DNA of 64,000 bases from Bathynomus jamesi (taxonomy: Eukaryota; Arthropoda; Malacostraca; Isopoda; Cirolanidae): positions 1 to 64,000 of the forward strand of contig JAJOZX010006149.1 of the NCBI GenBank assembly GCA_023014485.1, written 5' to 3'. Each line of letters begins with the position of its first letter. Positions within the stretch are counted from its first letter, which is position 1. The notes under the pieces were generated by a model. That model had not been told where the DNA came from and made no database searches. It saw only the letters and a program-made list of their open reading frames with translations. The translations under genes and the position numbers were made by a program. This document shows, piece after piece, positions 10,233 to 19,626 of the stretch.

Positions 10233-10270
<38 letters not shown>
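10233..10270. repeat. (TA)n microsatellite
   Basis: About 38 bases of TA dinucleotide following the last SINE unit. Confidence 0.95.
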
Positions 10271-10272
<2 letters not shown>

Positions 10273-10650
10273 AGGCATATAATGACATATTTCGATTAAT
10301 ATCTTTTCCAACCATTATACTAATGAATGCCAGAATCCTTATGGTTGGTGGCACAATGATTCTATTATTTGAACAGAACAAAATACTTCCTTTGCAAAAA
10401 CAAGCTGAAAAGCGCTTCATTTGGGTTAAAGCATTCGATGATGGATGAATCATAACGAGAACATTCAAAAAGCAATAAAATTATTCAAAGTACTTCATAG
10501 TTCGTAAACACAAAGTTAATATTTCATGTTCAGTTGGGTTAATAGTTGAAAACAGCTGCAGTATAATAAAATTATAATAAAATATAGACTTAACTGAAAG
10601 GTTGAAATGTACGTATATATATGTAGTACAGTATATATATATATATAATT
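10271..10650. other. no gene recognised
   Basis: Apart from small (TA)n patches near 10613-10646, nothing recognisable is seen. Confidence 0.5.
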
Positions 10651-10879
10651 CAGACATAGGACTAAATCCGGCTTTTGAAGGCTTCCGCTTCGAGACTTGG
10701 TTATTTGTATAGTTTGAGGGGTTTTATTTTTTATTAATACTACTAACAAAAAATAGTTAACGTATACTAATTTAGAGTAGGTTAACTAGGGAACTCTTCT
10801 TCCGGTCCCGGTTCCACAAGATTCAGCTTCCTGACTTTCTGAATGGCCGGCTTCGGCTTCGGCTTCAGCCCCATGTCTC

Positions 10880-10880
<1 letters not shown>
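10651..10880. mobile_element. possible MITE with degenerate inverted ends
   Basis: The left end GACATAGGACTAAATCCGGC resembles the complement of the right end, GACATGGGGCTGAAGCCGAA (about 14 of 20 match). The interior near the right end contains repeated GGCTTC units. Both ends abut (TA)n. No target duplication was identified, so this is tentative. Confidence 0.4.

Positions 10881-10926
<46 letters not shown>
10881..10926. repeat. (TA)n microsatellite
   Basis: About 45 bases of TA dinucleotide immediately before a LINE tail. Confidence 0.95.
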
Positions 10927-10928
<2 letters not shown>

Positions 10929-11000
10929 CTTTCAACCTTACAGGTGTTCCATGCGATGATTCCTCATTTCTGTGAGGTCAACCTTGTTGCTCCTTCTCTT
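10927..11000 (-). mobile_element. 3' tail of a CR1-like LINE (family A)
   Basis: A solo tail that reads on the minus strand like the end of the LINE at 52286-54420 (GAAATGAGGAATCATCGCAT, GGTTGAAAGGTG). Its 3' end touches the (TA)n tract at 10881-10926. Confidence 0.6.
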
Positions 11001-11359
11001 TATATATGCATATACTGTACAGTAGGGGGGTCGAAATTTTGTATTCTTATTTTACACACTGCTCGGAGTTTCCTTTGGGCCCCTAAACAACATACTGTAA
11101 TTACACCGCTATGCGCCCCCCTACCCGTTGCATATGCACCCCCTTTTTTTAAATTGAAATGAAATTGAAACCAATTCTTTGAATAAAAAAACATGATAAA
11201 TGACAAAGATTAAAGTAAATAATGATATAAGTAAAGTTAAAGTAAGTTTATATATATAATAAGAAATCTTTCTCCGTATATTACTTAAAGAATCAATTGA
11301 AGCATACTAAAATCAAAATATTCACCTTAAGAAATTTAACTGAAGCATATTAAAACCAA

Positions 11360-13546
11360 AATATTCACCTTAAGAAATTTAAAATCGTAAATTACTGACA
11401 CCACTGGCCTTTCCATTGGAATACAGGTAGCTTTTTTCTCGACTCCAGTACATTCATAATAAATTTATTTCTGTTTTCGTACCAATTCTATCTTGTGATG
11501 CTTCTGTTACCACATTTACAGCATGTTCTACTCCCTGGCTGTGACAGGGAAAAGGAATACGCTGAAGTGGTTCATTTCGAACTTTAAGAAGATCATCATT
11601 TGTCAAATTCTGTAAAATAGGTGGAGGGGTGATGGTTTCGTTGTCCCAGTCGATCATGTTAGGATAATCGTCTGCTTCAAAGTTCAGTGTTTTGGCAGCT
11701 CAAAATTTCTCGCATTGGTGCTCTAGTTCTTGCTCGAATGATGTGCTGAAGAGCCAGCTCTCTGACTCTCTTCTTGTGTCTGTTATCATTGAGAGTAAGA
11801 TATTCTCTGGGTGGGAAAAATAGGCGTTATTTCTGAGGACACGCTCCATAATCATCCGATGCTTTTTATCTAAGCCTTTAAGCAAGTGCATGATATACCA
11901 AAAATTAGATGCTCCCTCATTTGCCTTTGGATGAGACTTTATCCAAAACCAGCCTGGAGCGTAAACCAGCATTATAATTTTTACTAGGTCTTGGATGTTT
12001 TTGTCTGGATTCCGTGTAGAGACATATAAGCGCAGGATCCTGTTTGCTCGTGTTAGCCATCTTGCATGATGGAGGGCACCTGGGGATCTGGTGGCTAACG
12101 CTTGTGAGATGCGTCCAGATTGTATGCTAATGCACATTTCATACATATATTTTTGGTCACTGCTGAAACTTTTAACAATATCGGCCGAAACTTCTTCAAT
12201 GTTGCCCTCTGCAGGGGTATAATCAACTATATCCAGTTTGGTCAGATCCTCTCGGAGTTTATTTCCAAGAGAACCTTTAAAGGTGTTTGGTCTCGAAGTT
12301 TTTCCATCAATTGCTTCAAATACGTGCCTGAAGGACAGTTCGTTTGCATGCAAAAGGCAAATCAGCCATTGTACCGGCCTGTCTAGATATAATTCAATCA
12401 ATTTTAGCACTCTGCCAATCCTGCCAGTGTTCACTGGGGTGCCATCGCATAGCAAAGCTTTGAGGGATTCTTTGCTATTAGAATCAACTATAAAAGTTAT
12501 TATTTCATCTGCAATACAACAAGCAGTTCCGTTATCTGGAGCTATATGATCCATGTAAACATGACCAGGTTCTTTGACTATTACATAATGTTCTTCGTAC
12601 TCCATTCCCTTCTTTGTCTTAGTTTGATCTTTTCTACCATCAAATCCAATGCTTTCAATCTGTGTGTTCTCTGATTTCACTTTGATTATGTTATTTTTAC
12701 CCACACGTATTCTTTCTCTTTCCACTTTTTTCCTATCCAACATATTGGTTTCGTCTAATATTCCCATATCCTTCAAAGCTGCATTTACTGTAGCTGCAGT
12801 AGCTCTGTAACTTACACGGTATCTATCTGCTGTTATTGTTAAGTTATCATAAATAATTCCGTTCTGATGGTTTTATCTCAGCTCAAAATCCGGAACAAAG
12901 TTAATATCGTCGCTGTCATCATCAATTTCCATGCTCTCATCTTCCATAATATGTAAAGGGTCCAGTTTGCTGGTTGAGGCGACATTCATATCTAGGCTTA
13001 TTTTGGCTCTTTTTTCTAATCCTTTAATTCTATCGTGAGTCCTTTTTCTTGCGGAAGTCGTTACTCTGTCGATTGGTCCTAGTTGTTTTTTCTTTGTTTC
13101 TGCCCCGCAGAAGACTCCCACTCAATCAATGGAACTCTAATATCACATCTGCAATCCGTTCGACTGATTTTTTTATCGTAACAAGTACAAGTGCAAATAT
13201 CAAACATTTCATCGAATGTCTCCACCTTCTGCTGAAAACTGTTGTTTCTTTGTTTTAATGGTACTTTATTTAGCTTCGCTGCAGATTCTATCAATCGTTC
13301 AACTTTTATAGCTATTCCATCAAATCCTATATGTGGAAAGGAAAACTTCTCCCAAATGGCTTCCACATCTTTAGTGACAATTCTGTAACATTCTTTTGCT
13401 GTTCTAGAACCTTTCGAAATCAGTTCTTCTCGTTTTCTTACCAATAAATAATGCCTAAATACGTCAGCCTTTGAAGGAGTCATTGAAGGTGGAAATTCTG
13501 CAGGGTGACCAAATGTTGAATTGTGCGTTTTGCTTCTTGTCGCCAT
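11360..13546 (-). pseudogene. uncharacterised multicopy transposase-like protein
   Basis: From ATG at 13546 the frame gives an N-terminal region with a Cys cluster (DICTCTCYD ... TDCRCDIRVP). After a frameshift near 13115 it continues GPIDRVTTSARKRTHDRI and an acidic stretch to a TAA at 12873. The same frame then runs on through a 358-residue block to a TGA at 11700, and on again to 11454. The long block contains LKALLCDGTPVNTG, then RPVQWLICLLHANELSFRHVF, and further ALHHARWLTRANRILRLYV. An Asp-Thr-Asn-Thr-Gly motif followed by a Cys...His...Glu-Leu segment recalls RNase H-fold transposases such as hAT, but this is inference. Similar proteins are, as I recall, multicopy in arthropods. One frameshift and two internal stops make this copy dead. 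Confidence 0.65.
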
Positions 13547-13589
13547 GATTTCACTTATTTAGGCCTATTAGCATTAATAACAAGAAACT

Positions 13590-13821
13590 AATTGTTAAAT
13601 TCAGATCAAATGTAGAATTCGGACCCCAGCCTTCTTTATTTAGCTTTATAAGGTTAACTAACGAAAATATCACGACCTAACCTAACCAATCGTTAGGTTA
13701 ACTGTACGCCCTTGACGATTGGTTAGGTTAGGTCATGATATTTTCGTTAGTTAGCCTTATAAAGCTAACTAAAGAAGGCTGGGGTCCGAATTCTACATTT
13801 GATCCTTAAATTCTAACAATT
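13590..13821. repeat. fold-back repeat with TTAGGTT-rich core
   Basis: About 100-base arms (from ATTGTTAAATTCAGATCAAA at the left to its complement near 13821) are joined by a spacer of about 20 bases. The inner arm AACGAAAATATCACGAC + CTAACCTAACCAATCGT recurs in palindromes at 17935-18085, 60333-60645 and 60755-60915. It lies 44 bases upstream of the minus-strand start codon at 13546. Confidence 0.85.
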
Positions 13822-14251
13822 GAATCATTCAATCTGAATTTAATATAACTCATTCGGAATTAAATCATAACTCATTCAATCATAAACAATCTGAAAATAA
13901 CAATCTGAAACTAAACAAAAAACGTGACAATAATTTATATAATTCATCTAATCTATCTAAATTAATCTATGTAATCTATTCAATTTATCTAAAACTCTAT
14001 CTAAATAATCTATCTAAATTAATCTAATCTATTTAATAAGACTTAATATAATGCATGATTGTCACATTTGGGGTTTATATCTGTGGAGAGAGTAAAATGG
14101 GGGGGGATGCTATGGAAGGGGTAAGGGGGGATCGCATATACTCATTTTTTTTACAAGATGTTCAGATCATTTCCAACTACGTGCATACTGTGGAATTGGA
14201 GAAACTCGATTTTTGATATGTTTCGCCCCCCCCCCCCTTACTGTACAGTAT

Positions 14252-14562
14252 ATACACTATAGCCTATATGAAAATATAAATGCATAACCGTGTGCCTTTT
14301 TATATGCAAAATTTATTCCCCACCAGGATTCGAACCTGGGTCCTTACAAAATATTTATTTACTCATTGTGAGTTAATGATTTTGTTCTTACACTTTTAAA
14401 TAAAAATAAAATGTGCCAGTTTGATTACATCATTGAGCTTTAGTAGTTTTAACACTTTAAATAATTAAATAATGCACTAGAGTGATCAAGGAAATCAGAA
14501 TCAGATAATAACCTTTTGGCTCTTTTTTGGATGACAAAGATAATGTTTAAAGCGTTGTTAGC

Positions 14563-14566
<4 letters not shown>
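14252..14566. other. no gene; tRNA-like T-arm remnant
   Basis: CCACCAGGATTCGAACCTGG at about 14321-14340 is, on the minus strand, a tRNA T-arm/B box, related to the SINE ends at 40888 and 41197. The A box is not present. The rest is AT-rich. Confidence 0.5.
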
Positions 14567-14606
<40 letters not shown>

Positions 14607-14609
<3 letters not shown>

Positions 14610-14946
14610 TGGTGGGCACGCGCAACAATTTTTGTAGCGCCGCAACCGAAACCGCAACTCTGCTGAAATAGTTGCGACGCACGCGCAAGCGCAACCCTTT
14701 TCAAAAAGTTGCGCCGCAAGCGCAAGCGCAACCAAAAATGTTGCGCCGCAAGTTGCGCCGCAACTTTTTGCGGCGCAACTGCCCACCTTTGCATTTAACG
14801 TATATCTGCAGTGGTGGGCACGCGCAACCGCAACCGCAACTCTGCTGAAATAGTTGCGCCGCACGCGCAAGCGCAACCCTTTTCAAAAAGTTGCGCCGCA
14901 AGCGCAAGCGCAACCAAAAATGTTGCGGCGCAACTGCCCACCTTTG
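14607..14946. mobile_element. two adjacent hAT-like MITEs made of GCGCAAC units
   Basis: Copy 1 (14607-14791) and copy 2 (14809-14946) each begin CAGTGGTGGGCACGCGCAAC and end AACTGCCCACCTTTG, an inverted terminus. The interiors are built from GCGCAAC and GTTGCGCC units and can fold extensively. Copy 2 is a shortened version of copy 1. A (TA)n tract flanks the pair on both sides, so 8-bp target duplications cannot be read with certainty. Confidence 0.7.
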
Positions 14947-15011
14947 TATATATATATATATATATATATATATAATGAAAAGGAAGATTAAGAAAGCAAC
15001 ATACAGCATGA

Positions 15012-15060
15012 TTTCAATATAGTTCCGACGTTTCGAGGGATACAACTCTCTCATCTTCAG
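15012..15060 (-). ncRNA. hammerhead-like core, Penelope-like repeat
   Basis: Minus strand: CTGAAGA (15060-15054), stem GAGAG with CCCTC (one mismatch), then GAAA (15034-15031) and CGTCGG. This fits CUGANGA-stem-GAAA, because the fifth core base is free in hammerheads. The sequence ends towards (TA)n at 14946-14974 as in other copies. Stem I and III pairing is unverified. Confidence 0.5.
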
Positions 15061-15138
15061 GGTAAATTCTAAAATGCTAAAAAACAAACGCTAAGGAAAT
15101 TTTTTAAAGCAAACTAAAAAAATTATTAAATAAGTATC

Positions 15139-15141
<3 letters not shown>

Positions 15142-15184
<43 letters not shown>
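15142..15184. repeat. (TA)n(CA)n microsatellite
   Basis: Compound dinucleotide tract leading into the mariner-like terminus at 15184. Confidence 0.92.
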
Positions 15185-15667
15185 GAGGGACGGTAGAAAA
15201 GTAATGCCTCTTATTTTATTTCTCACTAAATATAATTGCAATTACAATGAAAATTACAGGGAATATCCATACATACGTGGCAAATACGAGTATAAAGTAA
15301 ATATAATAAATAGATAAATAAATAAATAAATGCGCCTTGGTGGTGTAGTGGTTAGCTGACTTCGAATCCATCGGTCCCGGGATCGAGACACGGTATGTAA
15401 TGTTCATCCTTCCACACAATAAAAAATTTGGTTGGTAGATAAATGAGTACCTTGGGTAGCCTAGTGGTTAAGACACTGGGCTGCTGGTGGGGTGTGGTTC
15501 GGATTCTACGTTAAACTGTAGGTCGAAGGTGCAGTGACAAGCTTGACCTTTGTCAGAATGAACAATTTGGGCGGAAACCAAAACCAAACCAAGGTGTGTG
15601 TGTGTGTATAAATAAAGTAAATATAAACTGAAAAATAAGAAGCATTACTTTTGTACCGACTCTCATA
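15184..15667. mobile_element. mariner-type element remnant holding a SINE
   Basis: The left end CGAGGGACGGTAGAAAAGTA and following ATGCCTCTTATTTT are matched in inverted form at about 15636-15667 (AATAAGAAGCATTACTTTTG, then TACCGACTCTC). The ends pair over roughly 33 bases with a few mismatches, in the style of mariner termini. No transposase remains; the interior is occupied largely by the dimeric SINE at 15332-15592. Confidence 0.6.
15332..15592 (+). mobile_element. SINE family 1, dimeric tRNA-like form
   Basis: Two tRNA-like heads are in tandem. The first (15332-15400) has TGGTGTAGTGGTTAGCTGAC and CCCGGGATCGAGAC. A linker with CTTCCACACAATAAAAAAT follows. The second head has GGTAGCCTAGTGGTTAAGAC. 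The body ACTGTAGGTCGAAGG ... AATTTGGGCGGAAAC follows. The copy at 18853-19104 (minus) has the same linker upstream of its head, which supports a true composite unit. Confidence 0.72.
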
Positions 15668-16139
15668 GGAGTAGGGGCCCGATTTTGTCCGAGGGGAGGG
15701 GGGGGCAAGCAAGTTTTGCCCGAAGAAATTAAATGAAACCGAAAATCGATATTGAAGTTATATTTTTATTAAACACTATTTGTAGGTATACACACAACTG
15801 TACAAAGGCTGAGCACCAAACAAGTTACAACAACAAAGTTGTAACAGGTTATATCAAATGGGGTACTTAAATACTGCCGTTTTCGACAGGTTTTCCTTTC
15901 TATAATCAAATAGTGCATGGTTCAAGATCTGAAGACATTTTGGGCAAAGAGATGATATCCTATATGGAAATTATAAACAGTTTCTGGTGAAATCGTGGTG
16001 ATTGAAAATATGTGTACTCTGCTTTTGCCGAAAAAATTCAGTCGGGCTGAATTTGGGGGTCAATTGACCCCCCTGACCCCCAGCCTTCTACGTCTATACA
16101 GCCCCTCGTGTATATATATATATATATATACACACAAAA
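15668..16139. other. no gene; G/C-run sequences typical of MITE ends
   Basis: Segments AGGGGCCCGATTTTGTCCGA (15672) and GGGGGTCAATTGACCCCCC (around 16053, palindromic) look like repeat termini, but I could not pair them into one element. A (TA)n tract lies at 16110-16132. Confidence 0.4.
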
Positions 16140-16325
16140 GTGGTGTAGACACCTGGCTCACTGGCTCAGGACAATTCCCGGTGAACCGGTGTTCCTGGCT
16201 TTGTGAAATGAAGAGGTCAAGAAAGCAACTCTCTTTTACCCAAGCGAACTCTTGAGATTGGGCCACGAGTCTGACCTTTGCGAAATAAGGAATCACGACA
16301 CGGAACACGTGGAAGGTTGTAAGTT
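16140..16325 (+). mobile_element. CR1-like LINE (family A) 3' fragment
   Basis: It matches the end of the LINE at 52286-54420: a C-terminal coding trace, then AAGCAACTCTC, a GAGATTGGGCCACGA region and TCTGACCTTTGCGAAATAAG. It begins directly after (TA)n(CA)n at 16110-16136. It is non-coding here. Confidence 0.6.
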
Positions 16326-17110
16326 TAGGTAAAGTATAATTACAGACTATAAAAAGAATAAAATAATATATTGTGAATGAATCATAAGTTGGACTTAACT
16401 TTAACCCGTTGTTGCGGTAGGGGTGTACCTCTAACATTGAATAAAACCGTCTGGCGATAGCAGAAATAAAATCAGTAAAGTGGACGCTATGTAAAAAAAG
16501 GTTAATTTTCATTCATGTGAAAAAGAAACCCTTTCGGACTATAATTTGCCCAAACAACAATCCATTATTAAGATTGAAATTTCTGGTGTATGTAATAATG
16601 GCCGTGCGAGTCGAATGAAGGAGATTCCTTTCATAGCGATCATTATTGATGTATCACTCTAGATTGTCTCTCGTGTTTACTTGGAAATTGAGTCTAAATG
16701 TACTTCGAATGGAGAATATTTAGAGGTAGTTTCAGCAGTTTGAAATACAATTAATGCAATCGCTCTTTCGCCGTCGTAAATTTAATTTATTCCTGGAATT
16801 CGTACGTGTCTGTGAGGTTGTCGCTAATTAGCTTGCAAGCGGTTGATTGGGACAATAGGGAAGGAAGTATTTAATTTACCGTGAATGGATATATATATAT
16901 ATATATGTTGCAAATCGTGAATTGCAATTAAGTCACTAAACGATAATTACGCAGTGAAACAACACGGGCTTATTGATTTTAATTTGCAATGTTCGTAAGA
17001 TATAACAATGATGCAAATCATTATACAGTATATAGATATGTTACAGTCAATATGTAAAATTAGGTAATTTATTAATTGACTGAAATTTAGGGAATGTCTC
17101 AAATGTCAAA
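16326..17110. other. no gene recognised
   Basis: AT-rich sequence with one short (TA)n at 16890-16906; no coding or repeat structure was identified. Confidence 0.5.
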
Positions 17111-17117
17111 TTGGTGG

Positions 17118-17118
17118 T

Positions 17119-17175
<57 letters not shown>
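17118..17175. repeat. (TA)n microsatellite
   Basis: About 58 bases of TA dinucleotide marking the 5' truncation of the following LINE. Confidence 0.95.
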
Positions 17176-17178
<3 letters not shown>

Positions 17179-17223
17179 TGTCTATGTGATATATATAGTA
17201 TATATGCATGTCTATGTGACCGA

Positions 17224-17546
17224 GTGGAATCAAAGGCTTTTCGTCTCATCAATTCCCCGTCTCTTACTGATTGTCTTCAATTTTTCTCTCTTCGCCGCAA
17301 TGTTGCCTCACTCTTTCTTTACTATCGCTATCACAGTGTACATTGCTCTTCTGAACTCTCTAACTGCATGCCTCCTCCTTTAAGGAGAACACGCAGTACC
17401 AGGCTTTCTACACTTTCTCACTCCTTTTCTGTCCAACTATCTAATGCAAAGGTTAATCGGTATTTTCAGTCTTTCATCTACTCAACCGATCAACTCTGGA
17501 ACAATCTTCTTCAATCCATATTTCCTCCTGTCCCATCTTTCAAACG
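17224..17546 (+). pseudogene. LINE RT C-terminal region (family C)
   Basis: The frame reads ESKAFRLINSPSLTDCLQFF, SLRRNVASLFLYYRYHSVHC, then NSAKVNRY-like and STDQLWNNLLQSIFPPVPSF. This matches the C-terminus decoded on the minus strand at 33940-34260 (LINSPPLTDFFKSFSL-type). It is the region after the RT palm in Jockey-like ORF2 proteins. The 5' three quarters are missing and the end is separated by the inserted MULE. Confidence 0.7.
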
Positions 17547-17849
17547 GCATCAGGACAACTGTCCCTGGACCATTGCCCCCCCCCCCCGAACAACTGCCCC
17601 CCGGACAACTGCCCCATGGGACAATTGCCCCCTGGACAATTGCCCCCCCATCTGTAATCTGAACGCACTAACACTATCAACGACAGAGCCGCAACAGTTT
17701 CAAAGATTTAAGTGAACGAACGGCGTCTAATTTCCTTAGAAAGCAGTGTTTGCCTCTTTAAGGAAACTAATGTTTGGAAGTGTATTTTAAAAAACAAAGC
17801 AAACACTATGGCCGTTTTCGTTAAGTTAAAAAGAATTGTCTGATTACAA

Positions 17850-17887
17850 TAATAATAATAAATAATAATAATAATAATAATAATAAT
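17850..17887. repeat. (AAT)n microsatellite
   Basis: Trinucleotide run inside the MULE, giving a poly-Ile frame on the minus strand. Confidence 0.92.
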
Positions 17888-17934
17888 TGTCGGGAATTTT
17901 TCCCTCTCAATAATTAACAATAAATTAATTATTG

Positions 17935-18085
17935 GTTAATTGAATGGTCGGTTAGGTCAATTGAACTCCCTTGACGATTGGTTAGGTTAAGTCTGATATT
18001 TTCGTTAGTTTTAACGAAAATATCACGACTTAACCTAACCAATCGTCAAGAGCGGTTGTCCGAACCGGACATTCAATAATTTTCC
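17935..18085. repeat. TTAGGTT-rich fold-back palindrome
   Basis: CCCTTGACGATTGGTTAGGT ... TATTTTCGTTAG is mirrored by TTAACGAAAATATCACGAC ... CCAATCGTCAAGA with a centre near 18008. This is the same core as at 13590-13821 and 60333-60645. Confidence 0.85.
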
Positions 18086-18183
18086 CGTAGGTTTCGATTT
18101 ATTTTAAACAACTTTCACCTAATAATTTTTTCTCTCGAGGAGCCGTTTCCATGTTTTAGAATGGGACAGACAGACAGAAGATC

Positions 18184-18455
18184 TACCTCGCACCAACAAC
18201 TCCTTAGAAGGATGGCATAAGCATATGCAAGCTAACATTACTTCATTCCATCCAAATATCTGGCGGTTTCTTAGTGTTGAAGAGGGAGCAGGCACTGACC
18301 AACATCACCATCAACCAGATGATTGCAGGAGAGCCAGCACCACCTAATTAGAAACGGTATCAAGATTCGACAGCCAGAATAGCAACCATCGTACAAGACT
18401 GAGAACCGCCATGTGTTGGACGTTTTGAGGGGAATAGCCCACAACTTGCAATTTT
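18184..18455 (+). pseudogene. MULE transposase C-terminal remnant
   Basis: The reading gives TNNSLEGWHKHMQANITSFH, then PNIWRFL. After a one-base shift comes LKREQALTNITINQMIAGEP and, past a stop, KRYQDSTARIATIVQD, then NRHVLDVLRGIAHN in another frame. The NNS-EGWH block followed by P-IW--L and the INQ-IAG segment is, as I recall, characteristic of the end of animal MULE transposases often associated with FLYWCH domains. The catalytic DDE part is missing. It independently supports calling the enclosing element a MULE. Confidence 0.75.
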
Positions 18456-18852
18456 AGTGTGTCAGTGAATTTTTAAATATTGGTTATGACTGTCATATTG
18501 GTTATGACAGATTCCATGGCAATAGGGGCAATTGTCCAGGGGGCAATTATCCATGGAGGCAGTTGTCCGAGGGGCAGTTGTCGGGGAGGCAGTTGTCTAG
18601 GGAGCAATTGTTCCGGGGGGGGGGAGGTTGTCCTAGAACCCTTTCAAACGCAGTGTCTAGGCATCTCGAAAACCCTGGACCTTGATTTTGGCTCTCTTCT
18701 TCTTCTATGTGAGGGGCGCTTTTGCGGACATTTGCCCTTGGCCCCTCCTTCCTGCATTAAAAAAAAGCGGAAAAACTCGCATCGTAGAATATTACTAGTG
18801 CATATTATTGCATGTATGTGATCTATGAAATTCAAGGGACCTTGGATAACCT

Positions 18853-19104
18853 TGGTTTTGCTTCCGCCCGAATTGTTCATTCTGACGAAGGTCAAGTTTG
18901 TCACTCCACCTTAGACCTACAGTTTAACATGGTAGGAATCCGAACCATGCCCCACCACGTGTGACCAGAAATTACAAAGTCCTTGCGAGGACTCGATCTC
19001 ATGACCTCCCGATCAGTAGCCCAGCGTCTTAACCTCTAGGTTACCCAGGGTACCCATTTATCTACCAAACAATTTTTACTGTGTGGAAGAATGAACGGCT
19101 AGCT
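18853..19104 (-). mobile_element. SINE family 1, near full length
   Basis: On the minus strand: a linker with TTCTTCCACACAGTAAAAAT, a tRNA-like head with GGTAACCTAGAGGTTAAGAC and GAGATCGAGTCCTCGC (B box), a segment CTTTGTAATTTCTGGTCACA, and the shared body ending AATTCGGGCGGAAGCAAAAC. It is the most complete copy of the second module seen in the window. Confidence 0.8.
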
Positions 19105-19335
19105 GGGTTTTGCTTCGCGCCTCCTGCCGTCACTGGAACTACATTACAGAGGCACTTCGTATAACCCATATATTACTATTTCAAATTCAATTTTACGTGA
19201 TACGTTGTTACTGGATGCTTATAAGTAATGCTGTTATGTTGAGTTGATGATTTAAAAATGGAAATAGAAGATATTAAGATAATTTCTATAATAAATGCAA
19301 AAAAACTTCACTTTTTTCTACGTGAAGGTCAAAAT

Positions 19336-19494
19336 ATGATAATAAAAACCCACTCTAATAGACAGAGTTTATTTCCACAACAGTTTCGATGCCCACTGGC
19401 ATCCTCTTCTGTATCCACCCGAAGAGGATGCCAGTGGGCATCGAAACTGTTGTGGAAATAAACTCTGTCTATTGGAGTGGGTTTTTATTATCAT
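19336..19494. repeat. head-to-head Penelope-like repeats with ribozyme-like cores
   Basis: Two 75-base arms (19336-19410, 19420-19494) are inverted copies with one mismatch and a 9-base spacer. Each contains stem GATGCC/GGCATC followed by GAAAC, as in a hammerhead stem II and GAAA box. The preceding core reads CCGAAGA (plus copy) or CAGAAGA (minus copy) instead of CTGANGA, so both ribozymes are probably inactive. A following AATAAACTCTGTC is like the other copies. Confidence 0.7.
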
Positions 19495-19572
19495 AATTTC
19501 TATAAATAATATCTAATTGGATCTTACGTATTTATAAAAACCATATTAGGTTTCATATTATTTTCGTCAATT

Positions 19573-19626
<54 letters not shown>

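Larger units (their letters stand above)
11013..14250 (-). mobile_element. unclassified TIR element with transposase-like gene
   Basis: The palindromic end TACTGTACAGTA followed by a G-run and CGAAA occurs at 11013-11035. Its inverted match (TTTCG, C-run, TACTGTACAGTA) is at 14221-14250. Nothing in between repeats this motif, and the span of about 3.2 kb encloses the minus-strand gene at 11360-13546. A TA dinucleotide flanks each end. I infer a DNA transposon whose own gene lies inside; the superfamily is not one I can name. A fold-back repeat (13590-13821) lies just upstream of the gene. The alternative is chance pairing of two G-rich repeat ends. Confidence 0.55.
17547..18640 (+). mobile_element. 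Mutator-like element (MULE) with repeat-built termini
   Basis: The termini are inverted arrays of GGACAACTGCCCC and GGACAATTGCCCC units: left 17552-17650, right 18528-18636. The element is flanked by CTTTCAAACG at 17537-17546 and 18641-18650, a 10-bp (at least 9-bp) direct repeat that is the LINE sequence duplicated on insertion. MULEs and Drosophila fold-back elements make 8-10-bp duplications and can have such termini. The interior keeps a transposase C-terminal remnant (18184-18455), a (TAA)n tract and a TTAGGTT-rich palindrome. Confidence 0.82.
17176..18770 (+). mobile_element. 5'-truncated LINE (family C), split by a MULE
   Basis: C-terminal coding sequence occupies 17224-17546. After the inserted element (17547-18640) and its target duplication, the LINE 3' part continues at 18651-18770. 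It contains CTTGATTTTGGCTCTCTTC and ends in TGCATTAAAAAAAA. The same 3' tail ends the endonuclease-bearing LINE at 33828-35700. Confidence 0.75.

Noticed and set aside
14449..15087. Cys/Ala/Arg-rich minus-strand frames of up to 128 residues
   Set aside because: They come from GCGCAAC repeat units in the twin MITEs and shift freely between frames.
17444..17715. Pro/Gln/Leu-rich frames over the GGACAACTGCCCC array
   Set aside because: Repetitive peptide is produced by the MULE terminal repeat units and not by a gene.
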